Assembly (NCBI RefSeq): GCF_012070565.1
Contig: NZ_JAAQRO010000030.1
Span: 1-64,000, forward strand
Source: Anaerosporobacter faecicola
Lineage (GTDB): Bacteria > Bacillota > Clostridia > Lachnospirales > Lachnospiraceae
DNA length: 64,000 bases
Direction of reading: 5' to 3'
Below the pieces are notes generated by a model. That model saw only the letters and a list, made by a program, of their open reading frames with translations, was not told where the DNA came from and did not search any database. Position numbers and translations under genes: made by a program. Of the stretch, positions 26,180 through 35,108 are shown in pieces (within the stretch, counting starts at the first letter, position 1; each line of letters begins with the position of its first letter).

Positions 26180-27283
26180 TTAATCCTTTGTATAAAAGGC
26201 AGTAATCCTGTCCATTCGAGAACTCATATTGATAAAGAGAAGATCCACTAAGGTAAGAGCAACCATGGACTCCACCACAACCACTGCACGTGGAACAATG
26301 ATGGGATCATGACGACCTTTGATTTGTATATCGATGTTTTCGCATGATTGGTTAATGGTATGCTGGGTTTGTGATATGGATGGAGTTGGTTTGATTGCTG
26401 CACGTAATCGAATGGTACTTCCATCGCTCATACCACCAAGTATTCCACCGGCATGATTGGTTTCTTTTTCAACATGCCCGTCTTTGAAGCAGAAAGAATC
26501 GTTGTTCTCACTTCCAAGTATGGAAGCACATTCAAAACCATCACCAAACTCGACGCCTTTTACAGCACCTATTGACAGGATAGCTTTGGCGAGATTGGCA
26601 TCTAGTTTATCAAAAACAGGTTCACCAATACCTGCAGGCATACCATCTACGATACATTCAATGATTCCACCTACGGAGTTTTGCTCCTTCATCTTTTCTA
26701 ATAGAAAGTCTTCTGCACGATCAGAAGCTTCTAAATCAGGCATATAAAGTGGACTTTTCATAATATTAGCCAGATCACTGGTTTGTTCATTAATGGAGAT
26801 TGGACCGATCGAACGGGTATAAGCTTGCACTTGTATCCCTAGGTTGGATAAGATTGCTTGGGCGATGGCTCCAGCAGCGACACGGGCAATGGTTTCTCGT
26901 CCAGAAGAACGTCCGCCACCACGATAATCCCGAAACCCATATTTGGAATCAAAGGTATAATCAGCATGTCCAGGTCGATAATAGGAAGCAATTTCTGAAT
27001 AATCAGCAGAACGTTGGGTTTGATTATAAACGATCATAGAGATTGGAGTACCTGTGGTACGACCTTCAAAAACGCCGGATAAGATTGTAACAGAATCATC
27101 TTCTTTTCGTGGAGTCGAATATTTGGATTGTCCTGGTTTTCTACGATTGAGATATTTCTGAATATCTTCCTCAGATAGAGATAGACCAGAAGGACAACCA
27201 TCTACAACAACGCCAATTCCCTGCCCATGGGATTCCCCCCATGTTGATATCTTGAATAGAGTACCTAATATAGAACCTGCCAT
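26180..27283 (-). CDS. aroC: chorismate synthase
   Basis: A 367-residue chorismate synthase, the last step of the shikimate pathway (EPSP to chorismate, needing reduced FMN). The signature [18 protein letters not shown] lies at the N-terminus and the second signature [17 protein letters not shown] near residue 115. The C-terminal [18 protein letters not shown] is also typical. Length is normal. The start has AGAAAGAGGTG upstream and a promoter at 27357-27386. It stands alone; aroK lies 7 kb away on the other strand. Confidence 0.96.
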   Translation of the reverse strand: MAGSILGTLFKISTWGESHGQGIGVVVDGCPSGLSLSEEDIQKYLNRRKPGQSKYSTPRKEDDSVTILSGVFEGRTTGTPISMIVYNQTQRSADYSEIASYYRPGHADYTFDSKYGFRDYRGGGRSSGRETIARVAAGAIAQAILSNLGIQVQAYTRSIGPISINEQTSDLANIMKSPLYMPDLEASDRAEDFLLEKMKEQNSVGGIIECIVDGMPAGIGEPVFDKLDANLAKAILSIGAVKGVEFGDGFECASILGSENNDSFCFKDGHVEKETNHAGGILGGMSDGSTIRLRAAIKPTPSISQTQHTINQSCENIDIQIKGRHDPIIVPRAVVVVESMVALTLVDLLFINMSSRMDRITAFYTKD

Positions 27284-27627
27284 ACAAACACCTCTTTCTA
27301 TAGAATAGACACCGAATTACTGTGTCATGTATTGTTGAATTTACACCATTTGAATTATTATAAGGGAAAATTGGATGAATAGTCAATGTAAATGTGGACA
27401 TTTCTTCGTCGTATTTCATATATTATAGTAGGAATATTAACTTCTTGCCCTTGCCATCATTCTATAGATACGCTTTGTTGTATTTGGTGTGTTTCATTAG
27501 GAATAAGTCAAAGGGGGAAAAGAGGATATTCTAGGAATTTGACAGCTGCCTTTGGTGGTTGCACACTTCACTTCGCTACGGCGCAACAATCATTTGCGTT
27601 TTCATAATAAAAGCTAGGAGGAGTAGT
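27284..27627. other. intergenic region between aroC and a small gene
   Basis: Contains the aroC promoter on the minus strand (27357-27386) and nothing else I can name. The stretch around 27560-27600 is locally GC-richer (cttcgctacggcgcaac) and may be repeat debris, without a second copy in the window. Confidence 0.5.
27357..27386 (-). promoter_or_regulatory. promoter of aroC
   Basis: On the minus strand TTGACT (27381-27386), 18-base spacer, TATAAT (27357-27362), about 75 bases before the aroC start. Confidence 0.6.
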
Positions 27628-27849
27628 ATGGATAATTATTATAGCAAGGTTACACAAGATAAGGTAGATGAATATAGGCAACGCTTTGCGAGTATCGAAT
27701 CGGAAGGAGATACGAGGGGGCGTACGCGAACGGTGGATAAGAGAGCGGATTGTGAGATTATAATAGATGATACAACAATCTATGAGATTGATTTGAATTG
27801 TTATGAGTGTTTGAAGAAAAAAATGAATAAATATTCAAACTTTCGCTAA
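27628..27849 (+). CDS. small protein of unknown function, 73 aa
   Basis: Begins MDNYYSKVTQDKVDEYRQRF and ends with NCYECLKKKMNKYSNF. ATG 27628 has a perfect AGGAGG site upstream; the frame is open further back to 27559 without such support. It is hydrophilic with mixed charge and three cysteines, two in a CYEC pair. A strong terminator follows immediately. I do not recognise the family. Confidence 0.65.
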   Translation: MDNYYSKVTQDKVDEYRQRFASIESEGDTRGRTRTVDKRADCEIIIDDTTIYEIDLNCYECLKKKMNKYSNFR

Positions 27850-27855
27850 ACAAGG

Positions 27856-27887
27856 AAAGAGACCATCGAAGAATCGATGGTCTCTTT
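27856..27887. terminator. bidirectional terminator
   Basis: Perfect 14-base arms aaagagaccatcga and tcgatggtctcttt with a four-base loop, between the converging small genes at 27628-27849 and 27896-28117. Confidence 0.85.
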
Positions 27888-27895
27888 GGTGTTAA

Positions 27896-28117
27896 TTAGC
27901 AGAAGCCATTTCCACCACAACAGCAGAGGATAAGAATAATCCAGATAATACAGCTGCAATCATTTCCGCCACAGCCTGAACCGCAGTTGTTTCCACCAAA
28001 GCCATTACCGCCACAGCAGAATAAAAGGATAATAATCCACCAACAGCCAAAGCCTCCATCATTATTGCATCCGCATCCACATCCAGAACCACAGTTTGTT
28101 GCTGCTAAATCACTCAT
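27896..28117 (-). CDS. small Cys/Gly-rich protein with duplicated hydrophobic unit
   Basis: Seventy-three residues from ATG 28117, with TTAGGAGGA upstream; the frame runs further back without support. After MSDLAATNCGSGCGCGC it has two similar units, CWWIIILLFCCGGNGFG and CIIWIILILCCCGGNGFC, separated by a Gly/Asn/Cys spacer. Such proteins are annotated in clostridia as chorion-class high-cysteine proteins and may resemble the short YjcZ-type spore proteins. A role in spores or at the membrane is inference. Sixteen cysteines in 73 residues is extreme. Confidence 0.7.
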   Translation of the reverse strand: MSDLAATNCGSGCGCGCNNDGGFGCWWIIILLFCCGGNGFGGNNCGSGCGGNDCSCIIWIILILCCCGGNGFC

Positions 28118-28512
28118 TTTAGTTCCTCCTAAAATTAACTTACAATGTATCATATGTGATAGGGCTTGTCACCTTTACAATTTTTTCAGGTCATTAAAAA
28201 AGAATTGATTGTGTTTATTCGAGATTTTATTCTAAAATTGTGGAGGGAAAAGATAAAATATTCACTTCAATTGACTAAAAAAAGCAATTATAGGAAAGAA
28301 GGGGCATAAAAATTATATGTGTTCTTAATTAGAGTATTGAATGAACAAGAAAAAACAATACGGAAATCGAAGAATTTGTGTAAAATGTTGTTAATTGAAA
28401 CTACATGTGCTATTCTAAAAAATGAAAATCGTAAAGGAGTTAGGGAATACGCTCAAATGTCTATATCGATAATATTTACAGGGGAAAAATTTAATAAGAG
28501 AGGTAGAGATGA
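28118..28512. other. intergenic region before the adhesin gene
   Basis: About 395 AT-rich bases. It holds the ribosome site of the high-cysteine gene at its left end and presumably promoters on both strands. I looked for a c-di-GMP riboswitch, T-box or tRNA and saw none. Confidence 0.5.
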
Positions 28513-31500
28513 ATGAATCAAGAAAAACGAAAGAAAAAGCAGTTCCTTGCAACTGTTTTGTGCCTGGTATTGATTATAACTTCTATTCAAATACCAAATC
28601 GGCGCATTAATGCGGAGGAATATGACGCACTTGAGAATTACATTGAGAATGCACAAGTGACGAAGAATGGAGTTGATGTATCTGATCAAACAAATTTGAA
28701 GATAACAGATTACAATTCATTAAAGGTAGCGTATCAGATTAACCTTCCCAAGACACAGATTACTTCAGGCAGTGCAATTACGATGGAAATTCCAGAGAAA
28801 GTAGTTGCTTCTGTTGATTCGGTGGAAAATATAACAGCACCGTATACGTTAGCAGTATCAGGTTCTGCAATTGTGTTGTCTTGCTCTGGAGAAGACCCAG
28901 ACCCAGGAGAAGAACAGCTAAATGGTAGTTTTACAATGGATTATGCGATTGATGCAACGCAAGTAAATGTAGGAGATCAATTTGATTTTCCAGTAAAAAC
29001 GAAGATGGGGATTACCAATTACCAGATTATGTATACGTCAGCAGTTGATTTTATTACAGATATATCTTTACGCCTGAATGGAGCTGCGATTGGATCAACA
29101 GCAGTAGATAAAGATTCCAGTGTGGTACTGCGATATGAATTTTCTTGTGAAGATGGTGCCATGTTATCTGATTTTTCAGTAGGGTTACCGAATGAAATTT
29201 TAGTCGGGGAGAGTTTTTCAAAACAATTGACGGATAATAGCGGAACACTACTATGTACTGCGAGTGTGGATCAGGCTTCCCGTCAGATTACATATTCCTT
29301 TACAGATGCCATAAAGAAAATGAAAAAGATAAAAGGATTCTTTGATTTTGGGCTTCGGTTCAACAAAGAGGTTATTGGAAAAGCAGATTCCAAAGAAATT
29401 CTATTTGACAAAGGTAATGGTAGCGTAGGTATAACGGTTAATTTTAAGATACCTGCTATTGAACCAACGATTACAAAAGAACAGGGAGAGTTAACAAACC
29501 GAAAAGTTGATTGTATCACAACTGTAACAGTGGGAAACACAGTTACGGGGGCGGCCATTATACAAGATACGTTAGACCATCAGGAATTGGTGGAAGGTTC
29601 CGTTAAAGTAAACGGGATGCCGTTGGATTCCAGTGAGTATACATATAGTAAGAATTCCGATGATGTGAATATATTACAATACACCATCCTAGACATGGGT
29701 CTTTATGATGAATCGGATGAAATCAAATTGGAATATCAGACAAAAGTTATGGATTCTGTCTACACGGAAGGTGAAACGAAAATATTAAATAATACAAGTG
29801 CACTGTACAACAGTGATGCTGTTTTGGTTGCTTTTTATGAGGGAACAGCGGGACAGATTACGGTAACGCCAAACTGTATTGAACAAATTGTTGAAATTGA
29901 TTTGCGTCAAAAATTAGCAACTTGGTCATTCGAAGTGAATCTAGATGAATTGGATATGTATTATCCGATCTTTACATGGCAAGTAAATGATGAATTTCTT
30001 ACATTACGCGATGGTAGTTTTACCGTTTCAGATGGAGTAAGTTCGTATGTCACAAGTATTGCACAGCTAAATGAATTTTCTGCAGATGGGTGGAAAGTGA
30101 ATAGCGAAACAGGGTATGGAAGTGGAACGTATGCATTTAATAATGCGGGGACATATGGAACCCTTTTAGACAGAAAAATAACAATTACATTTATTACAGA
30201 TATCAAGGATAGTTTCTTCCAACAAAATAGACAAGGATATATCTTTCATATTGCATCGAATATCTCTTGGCTACCAAAGACAGGTGGTTCTGGTGGTGGT
30301 CGTGTTGACCGAAACAGTAGCCCTGATGAGAAAGAACAGAAGATATCCTACGCAGTTGTTAGAAAGCAAGCAGTTTCCTATGATGAAGCAACAGGAGAAA
30401 TCCTTTGGAAAATCAGTTTGAATGATAATTCAGATGCTTCTGAGTTACAGTTATCCAACGTTGTAATTACGGATAAGATTGGCGCAAATCAAACCTTTGT
30501 TCCAAATTCCATTGAATATGAGAAGGAAGGACTTACTGATAAGGTGACCGTAGATCAGGATGCAGCGGATGGAGAATATTATGAGGTTACGACGGTAGAT
30601 GGAGAAGAAGCGGTAGCAATCCATTATAGTTTTATTTCGGAAAAACGAGATACCTATATAAGAACAAAAGTAAATGATGCAATCATTTACAAAAATGTCA
30701 CCAATAAGGTTATGAGCAATTCCATTGATGTGACAGCGGATGGGATTGAAGGTATACAAAAAGTTGACAATGCAACGAAGAAGATTAGTAGCCAGTTGTT
30801 ACAGAAAACTAGCACCTATGATGAAGCAACCCATACCATCACATGGAAGGTTTATGTGAATAAAAGTACGCTACCAATCAACAATCCAGTATGGACAGAT
30901 TGTATACCAGATGTGGATATGGAGGAATATGTAGAAGATTCTTTTTCTGTAAAGAATGTAACAAAAGGAAACATCAAGGTGGCAGATCAGAATAATCTTG
31001 ATCAGGATTTACTAAGTGCTGACTCGACCTTATCCTATGATTTTACAGGAGAGGCAGTAGCGGGACAAATCAACGATTATTATCTAATTACATATAAAAC
31101 ATATATTTATGATGTGGATAAATTCTATACAAACAGTGTGATTGATGTAACGAATACAGCAAAGCTTGAAGGAGATAGTGGATTAGATCTAACAAGCCCT
31201 GTTCATTTTGTGGTAACGCATACGAGGATACAACCTGTAACCGTTAAAGTAGTAGCAAAGGAAGCAATATTTGCTAATAATCAATACAACATTCAATGGA
31301 GAATTACGGTTAATCGAGATGAGTTAGAACTAAAAGATGCAACGATTACCGATTGTTTTGCCGACTTACCAGGAGATTTGGAGTTCGATTCTTCTGACAT
31401 AAGGTTGATCCAAGGAGAGCGAGATAGTGCAGGAAAATGGAAAGTAGATGGAAAAGGAGCCTGGGCAGGACCAGAGATAGAAGTTTTAGCAACGGACTTT

Positions 31501-33228
31501 TCTTATGATATAGAAACAAAAACTTTAGTATTCCATCTACCAGAAGGCTCTACTCATGCATATCAATTAACATTTACAACAAAGATTAAAGATAAGACGT
31601 TAGATGCCATTCGAGCAGAGAATACAGCTTACTATAGGAATACTACCTTGGGAAATCAAGTAAAAACAGAGTTTGCCAGTGCAACGGCTGAGGGATTCTT
31701 ACCAACTGGTGGAATCAGTGGAGAAGAATCGGGTACATTGGTCGTTAACAAATACGTTAAGGGCACGACAAATCCAATTCAAGATACAAAATTTGTCCTC
31801 TATGATAAATATGGGGTACAGGTTGGTGAGGTAAAGAGTACAGATGAAGAAGGAAAGGTAACATTTGATGATCTTACCGTTGGAGCAGACTATACGGTAC
31901 ATGAGGTGGAACCTGCAATCGGATATCAGATTGATGATACAATTTATGACACACCATCTACTGTGGGAAGTAATACATTTCAAGCGACGAATTCCACTGT
32001 TGTACGGTATTCTTATGCAGAGAAGTTAAAAGCGGATATCACGTTCAAAAAAGTGAAGGAGTCTGCAAGTGGGGATGGATTAGCAGGTGCAACATTTGCT
32101 CTATATGCAGCAGATGATGTAGAGAAAGCTACAATTATAGCTACAGCAGTTAGTGAAAGTGATGGTTCCACAACCTTTGAAGACATTCCTTATGGAGATT
32201 ATACCATTGTTGAAAAGACTGCACCAACGGGGTATTACTTATCCTCTGCTACAATTTCAGTTTCCATGACAAACCAAAAAGTTGGAGAGGGGGCTGCTGT
32301 TCATTATCAAGCCATCGTACAAGTTTCCAACGCCGTATATATTAACACAACAATGCCAGGTAGTATCGTGGTAGAACTGTCCGATGAAGAAACAGGAAAG
32401 CCAATCGCAGGTGGTGAATTTAAGGTCTATGATGATAAAAACCAACTGGTTACAACGTTCTTAACAGATAACGATGGTCAGGCAGAACTGACAGGTATTC
32501 CATTAGGTACGTACACCACGATTCAAAGCAAAGCATCTAGTGGCTATATTAAGAGTGAACAAAGAAAAGAAGTGACACTGATTCCAACAAATCGTGACCA
32601 GATTGTGGAGTTTACAAATCATCAGATCTTGGCCGACATTATATTCGTAGTGAAAGGATCAGACGGTTCCGATCAACCGGTGGTAGGTGCAGAATATACG
32701 ATCTACGATGAAACAGATACAGAAGGAAAAAATCCAATTCAAGTAGCGACAAGTACAGAGACAGGTGAGGTACATTTTCGAGATCTTCCAAAGGGAAAAT
32801 ATCACATTATTCAAACCAATGCGCCAAAGGGATATCTAATCAATGAAGAAAAGATTCCTGTTGTGGTAGATGATACAATTACCAGTCTAAATCAAACCAT
32901 TGTACCTGAATTGCCAACACCAGGAACGCAGACAGCAGATAAGGTAACAGGAGATATTGTTGTTCAGGTTGCGACCCATATGCCTGGTATCACTTATACA
33001 CTATATGATAAAGATGGGAATGAAGTAGCCTCACAGGTAACGGATGCTTCTGGTAAGGTAATATTCCCTTCTATTCCTTATGGTGAATATACGGTAAAAC
33101 AAACAAAAGCTCCAAATGGATACGCGGTAATCGTAACAGAGTATACCATTTCAATTACAGAACAGGGGCAGAGTGAAAAATCGAAGCTGAAAATCCGAAG
33201 AAACTTGGAAATGGAAATTATGAACTAG
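28513..33228 (+). CDS. large pilin/adhesin-type surface protein with five Cna-B-like repeats (frameshifted before its anchor)
   Basis: A frame of 1571 residues. A signal peptide (KRKKKQ, then FLATVLCLVLIITS, cleavage probably after INA) is followed by about 1000 residues of beta-rich adhesin domains (collagen-binding/SdrG-like in look) and five SpaA/Cna-B prealbumin-like units starting near residues 1075, 1173, 1283, 1374 and 1480, each with the turn LYDKxG or equivalent and a closing GDYTIxEKxAPxGY motif. The last 20 residues (from SKLKIRRNLE) leave the pattern; the natural continuation lies in the -1 frame from 33177. One missing A in the A5 run at 33176-33180 explains the break. A class D sortase gene follows. 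Confidence 0.85.
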   Translation: MNQEKRKKKQFLATVLCLVLIITSIQIPNRRINAEEYDALENYIENAQVTKNGVDVSDQTNLKITDYNSLKVAYQINLPKTQITSGSAITMEIPEKVVASVDSVENITAPYTLAVSGSAIVLSCSGEDPDPGEEQLNGSFTMDYAIDATQVNVGDQFDFPVKTKMGITNYQIMYTSAVDFITDISLRLNGAAIGSTAVDKDSSVVLRYEFSCEDGAMLSDFSVGLPNEILVGESFSKQLTDNSGTLLCTASVDQASRQITYSFTDAIKKMKKIKGFFDFGLRFNKEVIGKADSKEILFDKGNGSVGITVNFKIPAIEPTITKEQGELTNRKVDCITTVTVGNTVTGAAIIQDTLDHQELVEGSVKVNGMPLDSSEYTYSKNSDDVNILQYTILDMGLYDESDEIKLEYQTKVMDSVYTEGETKILNNTSALYNSDAVLVAFYEGTAGQITVTPNCIEQIVEIDLRQKLATWSFEVNLDELDMYYPIFTWQVNDEFLTLRDGSFTVSDGVSSYVTSIAQLNEFSADGWKVNSETGYGSGTYAFNNAGTYGTLLDRKITITFITDIKDSFFQQNRQGYIFHIASNISWLPKTGGSGGGRVDRNSSPDEKEQKISYAVVRKQAVSYDEATGEILWKISLNDNSDASELQLSNVVITDKIGANQTFVPNSIEYEKEGLTDKVTVDQDAADGEYYEVTTVDGEEAVAIHYSFISEKRDTYIRTKVNDAIIYKNVTNKVMSNSIDVTADGIEGIQKVDNATKKISSQLLQKTSTYDEATHTITWKVYVNKSTLPINNPVWTDCIPDVDMEEYVEDSFSVKNVTKGNIKVADQNNLDQDLLSADSTLSYDFTGEAVAGQINDYYLITYKTYIYDVDKFYTNSVIDVTNTAKLEGDSGLDLTSPVHFVVTHTRIQPVTVKVVAKEAIFANNQYNIQWRITVNRDELELKDATITDCFADLPGDLEFDSSDIRLIQGERDSAGKWKVDGKGAWAGPEIEVLATDFSYDIETKTLVFHLPEGSTHAYQLTFTTKIKDKTLDAIRAENTAYYRNTTLGNQVKTEFASATAEGFLPTGGISGEESGTLVVNKYVKGTTNPIQDTKFVLYDKYGVQVGEVKSTDEEGKVTFDDLTVGADYTVHEVEPAIGYQIDDTIYDTPSTVGSNTFQATNSTVVRYSYAEKLKADITFKKVKESASGDGLAGATFALYAADDVEKATIIATAVSESDGSTTFEDIPYGDYTIVEKTAPTGYYLSSATISVSMTNQKVGEGAAVHYQAIVQVSNAVYINTTMPGSIVVELSDEETGKPIAGGEFKVYDDKNQLVTTFLTDNDGQAELTGIPLGTYTTIQSKASSGYIKSEQRKEVTLIPTNRDQIVEFTNHQILADIIFVVKGSDGSDQPVVGAEYTIYDETDTEGKNPIQVATSTETGEVHFRDLPKGKYHIIQTNAPKGYLINEEKIPVVVDDTITSLNQTIVPELPTPGTQTADKVTGDIVVQVATHMPGITYTLYDKDGNEVASQVTDASGKVIFPSIPYGEYTVKQTKAPNGYAVIVTEYTISITEQGQSEKSKLKIRRNLEMEIMN

Positions 33229-33230
33229 AA

Positions 33231-33707
33231 GTGGATGATGAGGAAATCGATCAAGAGGAAGAGGAAACAGTCCCAGAAGAAGATTCCAAAGATTCGGAAC
33301 AAAAAGAAGATAGTTCGAAGCAAGACGGGAACAAGGATAAAGATAAGAAAAAAGATAAGGATAAGAAAAAAGATAAAAATACAAGCAAAGACAAGAATTC
33401 AAACAAGAATTCAAACAAGAATTCAAACAAGAATAATTCCGCCAATAATAGTGGAAAGAATGCGAGCAAAGATAAGAATGCAAACAAGAATAATAATGAG
33501 CGCAATAGTGGAAAGAACGCCCAGAATGATGGGAATGGAGATTCCAGTATATCAAGTAAACAAAATTCTGCATCTGATACAAATGGTGGAAAGAAATTAC
33601 CACAAGCAGGTTACTTCTTTGACCTTCCAGTATTGCTTTATCTTGCCGTAGGTTTATTAGGAACAGGTATTATATATGAAACGAAACGGAAAAAGGTACG
33701 TAGGTAA
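33231..33707 (+). CDS. C-terminal spacer and LPxxG sorting signal of the adhesin (separate frame)
   Basis: 158 residues if a GTG at 33231 were used, but the frame is open back to 33177 and there reads KIEAENPKKLGNGNYELEV, the natural continuation of the adhesin. It holds an acidic stretch (EEEETVPEEDSKDSEQ), a Lys/Asp/Asn low-complexity wall spacer with repeats of KNSN and DKDKKK, then LPQAG, a hydrophobic segment (FDLPVLLYLAVGLLGTGII) and the basic tail KRKKVRR: a complete sortase sorting signal. No ribosome site precedes the GTG, so it is best seen as the 3' part of the same gene. It overlaps the sortase start by 32 bases. Confidence 0.8.
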   Translation: MDDEEIDQEEEETVPEEDSKDSEQKEDSSKQDGNKDKDKKKDKDKKKDKNTSKDKNSNKNSNKNSNKNNSANNSGKNASKDKNANKNNNERNSGKNAQNDGNGDSSISSKQNSASDTNGGKKLPQAGYFFDLPVLLYLAVGLLGTGIIYETKRKKVRR

Positions 33708-34380
33708 ATTCCTGATCCTTCTTGGATTGCTCCTCCTGATTATTGTAGGAGCAATCCATTTCTATACATGTTACATGGAGAAGAAGAAGGTCGAGTCTTT
33801 TCTGGCTTACCGTGAGATTTACCAACAGAGTATTGACACAACAGAGAACATCAAATCCACAGAGGATCAGGAAAAGACAGAGGGGAATGAAACGAAGACA
33901 GAACCAGTGGATGAGGAAAGTCAAGATACACCTACATCGGAAGATGGTGACATCGATCAAGAAAGGGCTTTCCAAACAGAAACAGCAAAAGATGGCCTAA
34001 TCGGTATTCTCTATATCGATCGGATTAATTTGCGAGTTGCAATTGCAGAAGGAACTGACAAAGAAGCACTGCGGTATTCGGTGGGACATTTTGAGAATAC
34101 TGTTTTTCCGGGAGAAAAGGGGAATGCGTGTTTTACGGGACATCGAAGTTATGCATTTGGACAGTATTTTAATCGACTTGATGAAATGCAGGTAGGAGAT
34201 CGGATCAAAATTCTTACCCTTGATCAAATACTGGAGTATGAAGTGACAGAGAGTTTTGTTGTTGAACCAGAAGATACATGGGTATTAGATCCTACAGAAG
34301 AGGAAATCATTACATTGATTACATGTACACCTGTGCGAATTGCAACACACCGCTTAATCGTTAGAGCCAAAAGAGTTTAG
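33676..34380 (+). CDS. class D sortase
   Basis: A 234-residue transpeptidase that would cut the LPQAG motif of the adjacent adhesin and attach it to the cell wall or to a pilus. A membrane anchor (about 11-30) is followed by an unusually acidic stalk (about 50-105) and the catalytic barrel. Catalytic residues are His156 (FTGHRSY), Cys217 (LITCTP) and Arg226 (ATHRLIV), all present. The single N-terminal anchor and TxTCTPxRIATHRLIV ending fit class D. It overlaps the adhesin's 3' frame and the unit closes at the hairpin at 34380-34444. Confidence 0.88.
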   Translation: MKRNGKRYVGKFLILLGLLLLIIVGAIHFYTCYMEKKKVESFLAYREIYQQSIDTTENIKSTEDQEKTEGNETKTEPVDEESQDTPTSEDGDIDQERAFQTETAKDGLIGILYIDRINLRVAIAEGTDKEALRYSVGHFENTVFPGEKGNACFTGHRSYAFGQYFNRLDEMQVGDRIKILTLDQILEYEVTESFVVEPEDTWVLDPTEEEIITLITCTPVRIATHRLIVRAKRV

Positions 34381-34444
34381 AGCTTTTAGCAAACAAGGAT
34401 AGCGTCTTTCATGACGTTTGAAATGGTTTGCAAAAGCTCTTTCT
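34380..34444 (+). terminator. terminator of the adhesin-sortase operon
   Basis: agagctttt-a-gcaaac pairs with gtttgc-aaaagctct around a long loop, followed by ttctt. It starts at the sortase stop codon and lies in the gap before aroK. Confidence 0.75.
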
Positions 34445-34486
34445 TATGTTAGAATGAATGCGAGATGTATGAAAAGGAGAGCGGAT

Positions 34487-35023
34487 ATGAAAGCAGAACA
34501 GATAAAGGAAGTATTTCATAAGAACATTATGTTGATTGGTTTTATGGGAACAGGCAAGAGTACAATCTCTTCTTACTTGAGCAAATGGCTTGGTTTAGAA
34601 GAGGTGGATCTTGATGCAAAGATTGTTGAGAAGGCAGGCATGAGCATACCCAAAATCTTTGAACAGTATGGAGAAGTGTATTTTCGTAACTTAGAAACGG
34701 AAGTCTTAAAAGAAGTACAACAACGGGAACAATTAATCGTTTCTTGTGGTGGTGGAATTGTATTGCGTGATGAGAATGTTGCCCAAATGAAGGCACATGG
34801 AAAGATTGTATTGTTAACAGCAACACCTGAAACCGTATATGAGCGTGTGAAGGATAGCAAAAATCGTCCAATCTTAAATGGACATATGAATGTAGAATAT
34901 ATAGCACAATTAATGGAAAAACGTAGGGAACGATATGAGCAATGCGCGGATCTTGTTGTTGCGACAGATGGAAAAACGGTAGAACAGATTGGGGAAGAGA
35001 TGATGATGCAACTATTGGCATAA
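34487..35023 (+). CDS. aroK: shikimate kinase
   Basis: 178 residues, phosphorylates shikimate at the 3-OH. P-loop GFMGTGKST near residue 17, shikimate-binding residues in EEVDLDAKIVEKAG (Asp pair) and YFRNLETEVL (Arg), SCGGGIVLRDEN (the GGG loop), and the lid Arg in KNRPIL. The frame is open to 34418, but ATG 34487 follows AAGGAG and starts just before the first strand. A single gene; the preceding hairpin separates it from the sortase gene. Confidence 0.92.
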   Translation: MKAEQIKEVFHKNIMLIGFMGTGKSTISSYLSKWLGLEEVDLDAKIVEKAGMSIPKIFEQYGEVYFRNLETEVLKEVQQREQLIVSCGGGIVLRDENVAQMKAHGKIVLLTATPETVYERVKDSKNRPILNGHMNVEYIAQLMEKRRERYEQCADLVVATDGKTVEQIGEEMMMQLLA

Positions 35024-35108
35024 ATCTATCCCTAAATGAAAGAACCCTCATATTATAATAGTAAGAAAGAGTAGTATACAGTGCTCGAAATTACTGGAGG
35101 GTTAAGGA

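Noticed and set aside
27540-27610. Third copy of the dispersed GC-rich repeat
   Set aside because: Only locally GC-rich with a short cgc-type resemblance; no alignable core.
28118-28512. c-di-GMP riboswitch before the adhesin
   Set aside because: The conserved GCAAA and CACGCAAAGC-type blocks are not present.
33170-33190. Programmed -1 ribosomal frameshift in the adhesin gene
   Set aside because: The codons GAA AAA TCG do not form a proper X XXY YYZ slippery heptamer, no strong downstream structure was seen, and A5 is short for transcriptional slippage. A lost base is simpler.
33151-33603. Minus-strand frames rich in Leu/Tyr/Cys opposite the adhesin tail
   Set aside because: Complement of the Lys/Asn low-complexity spacer; no start signals.
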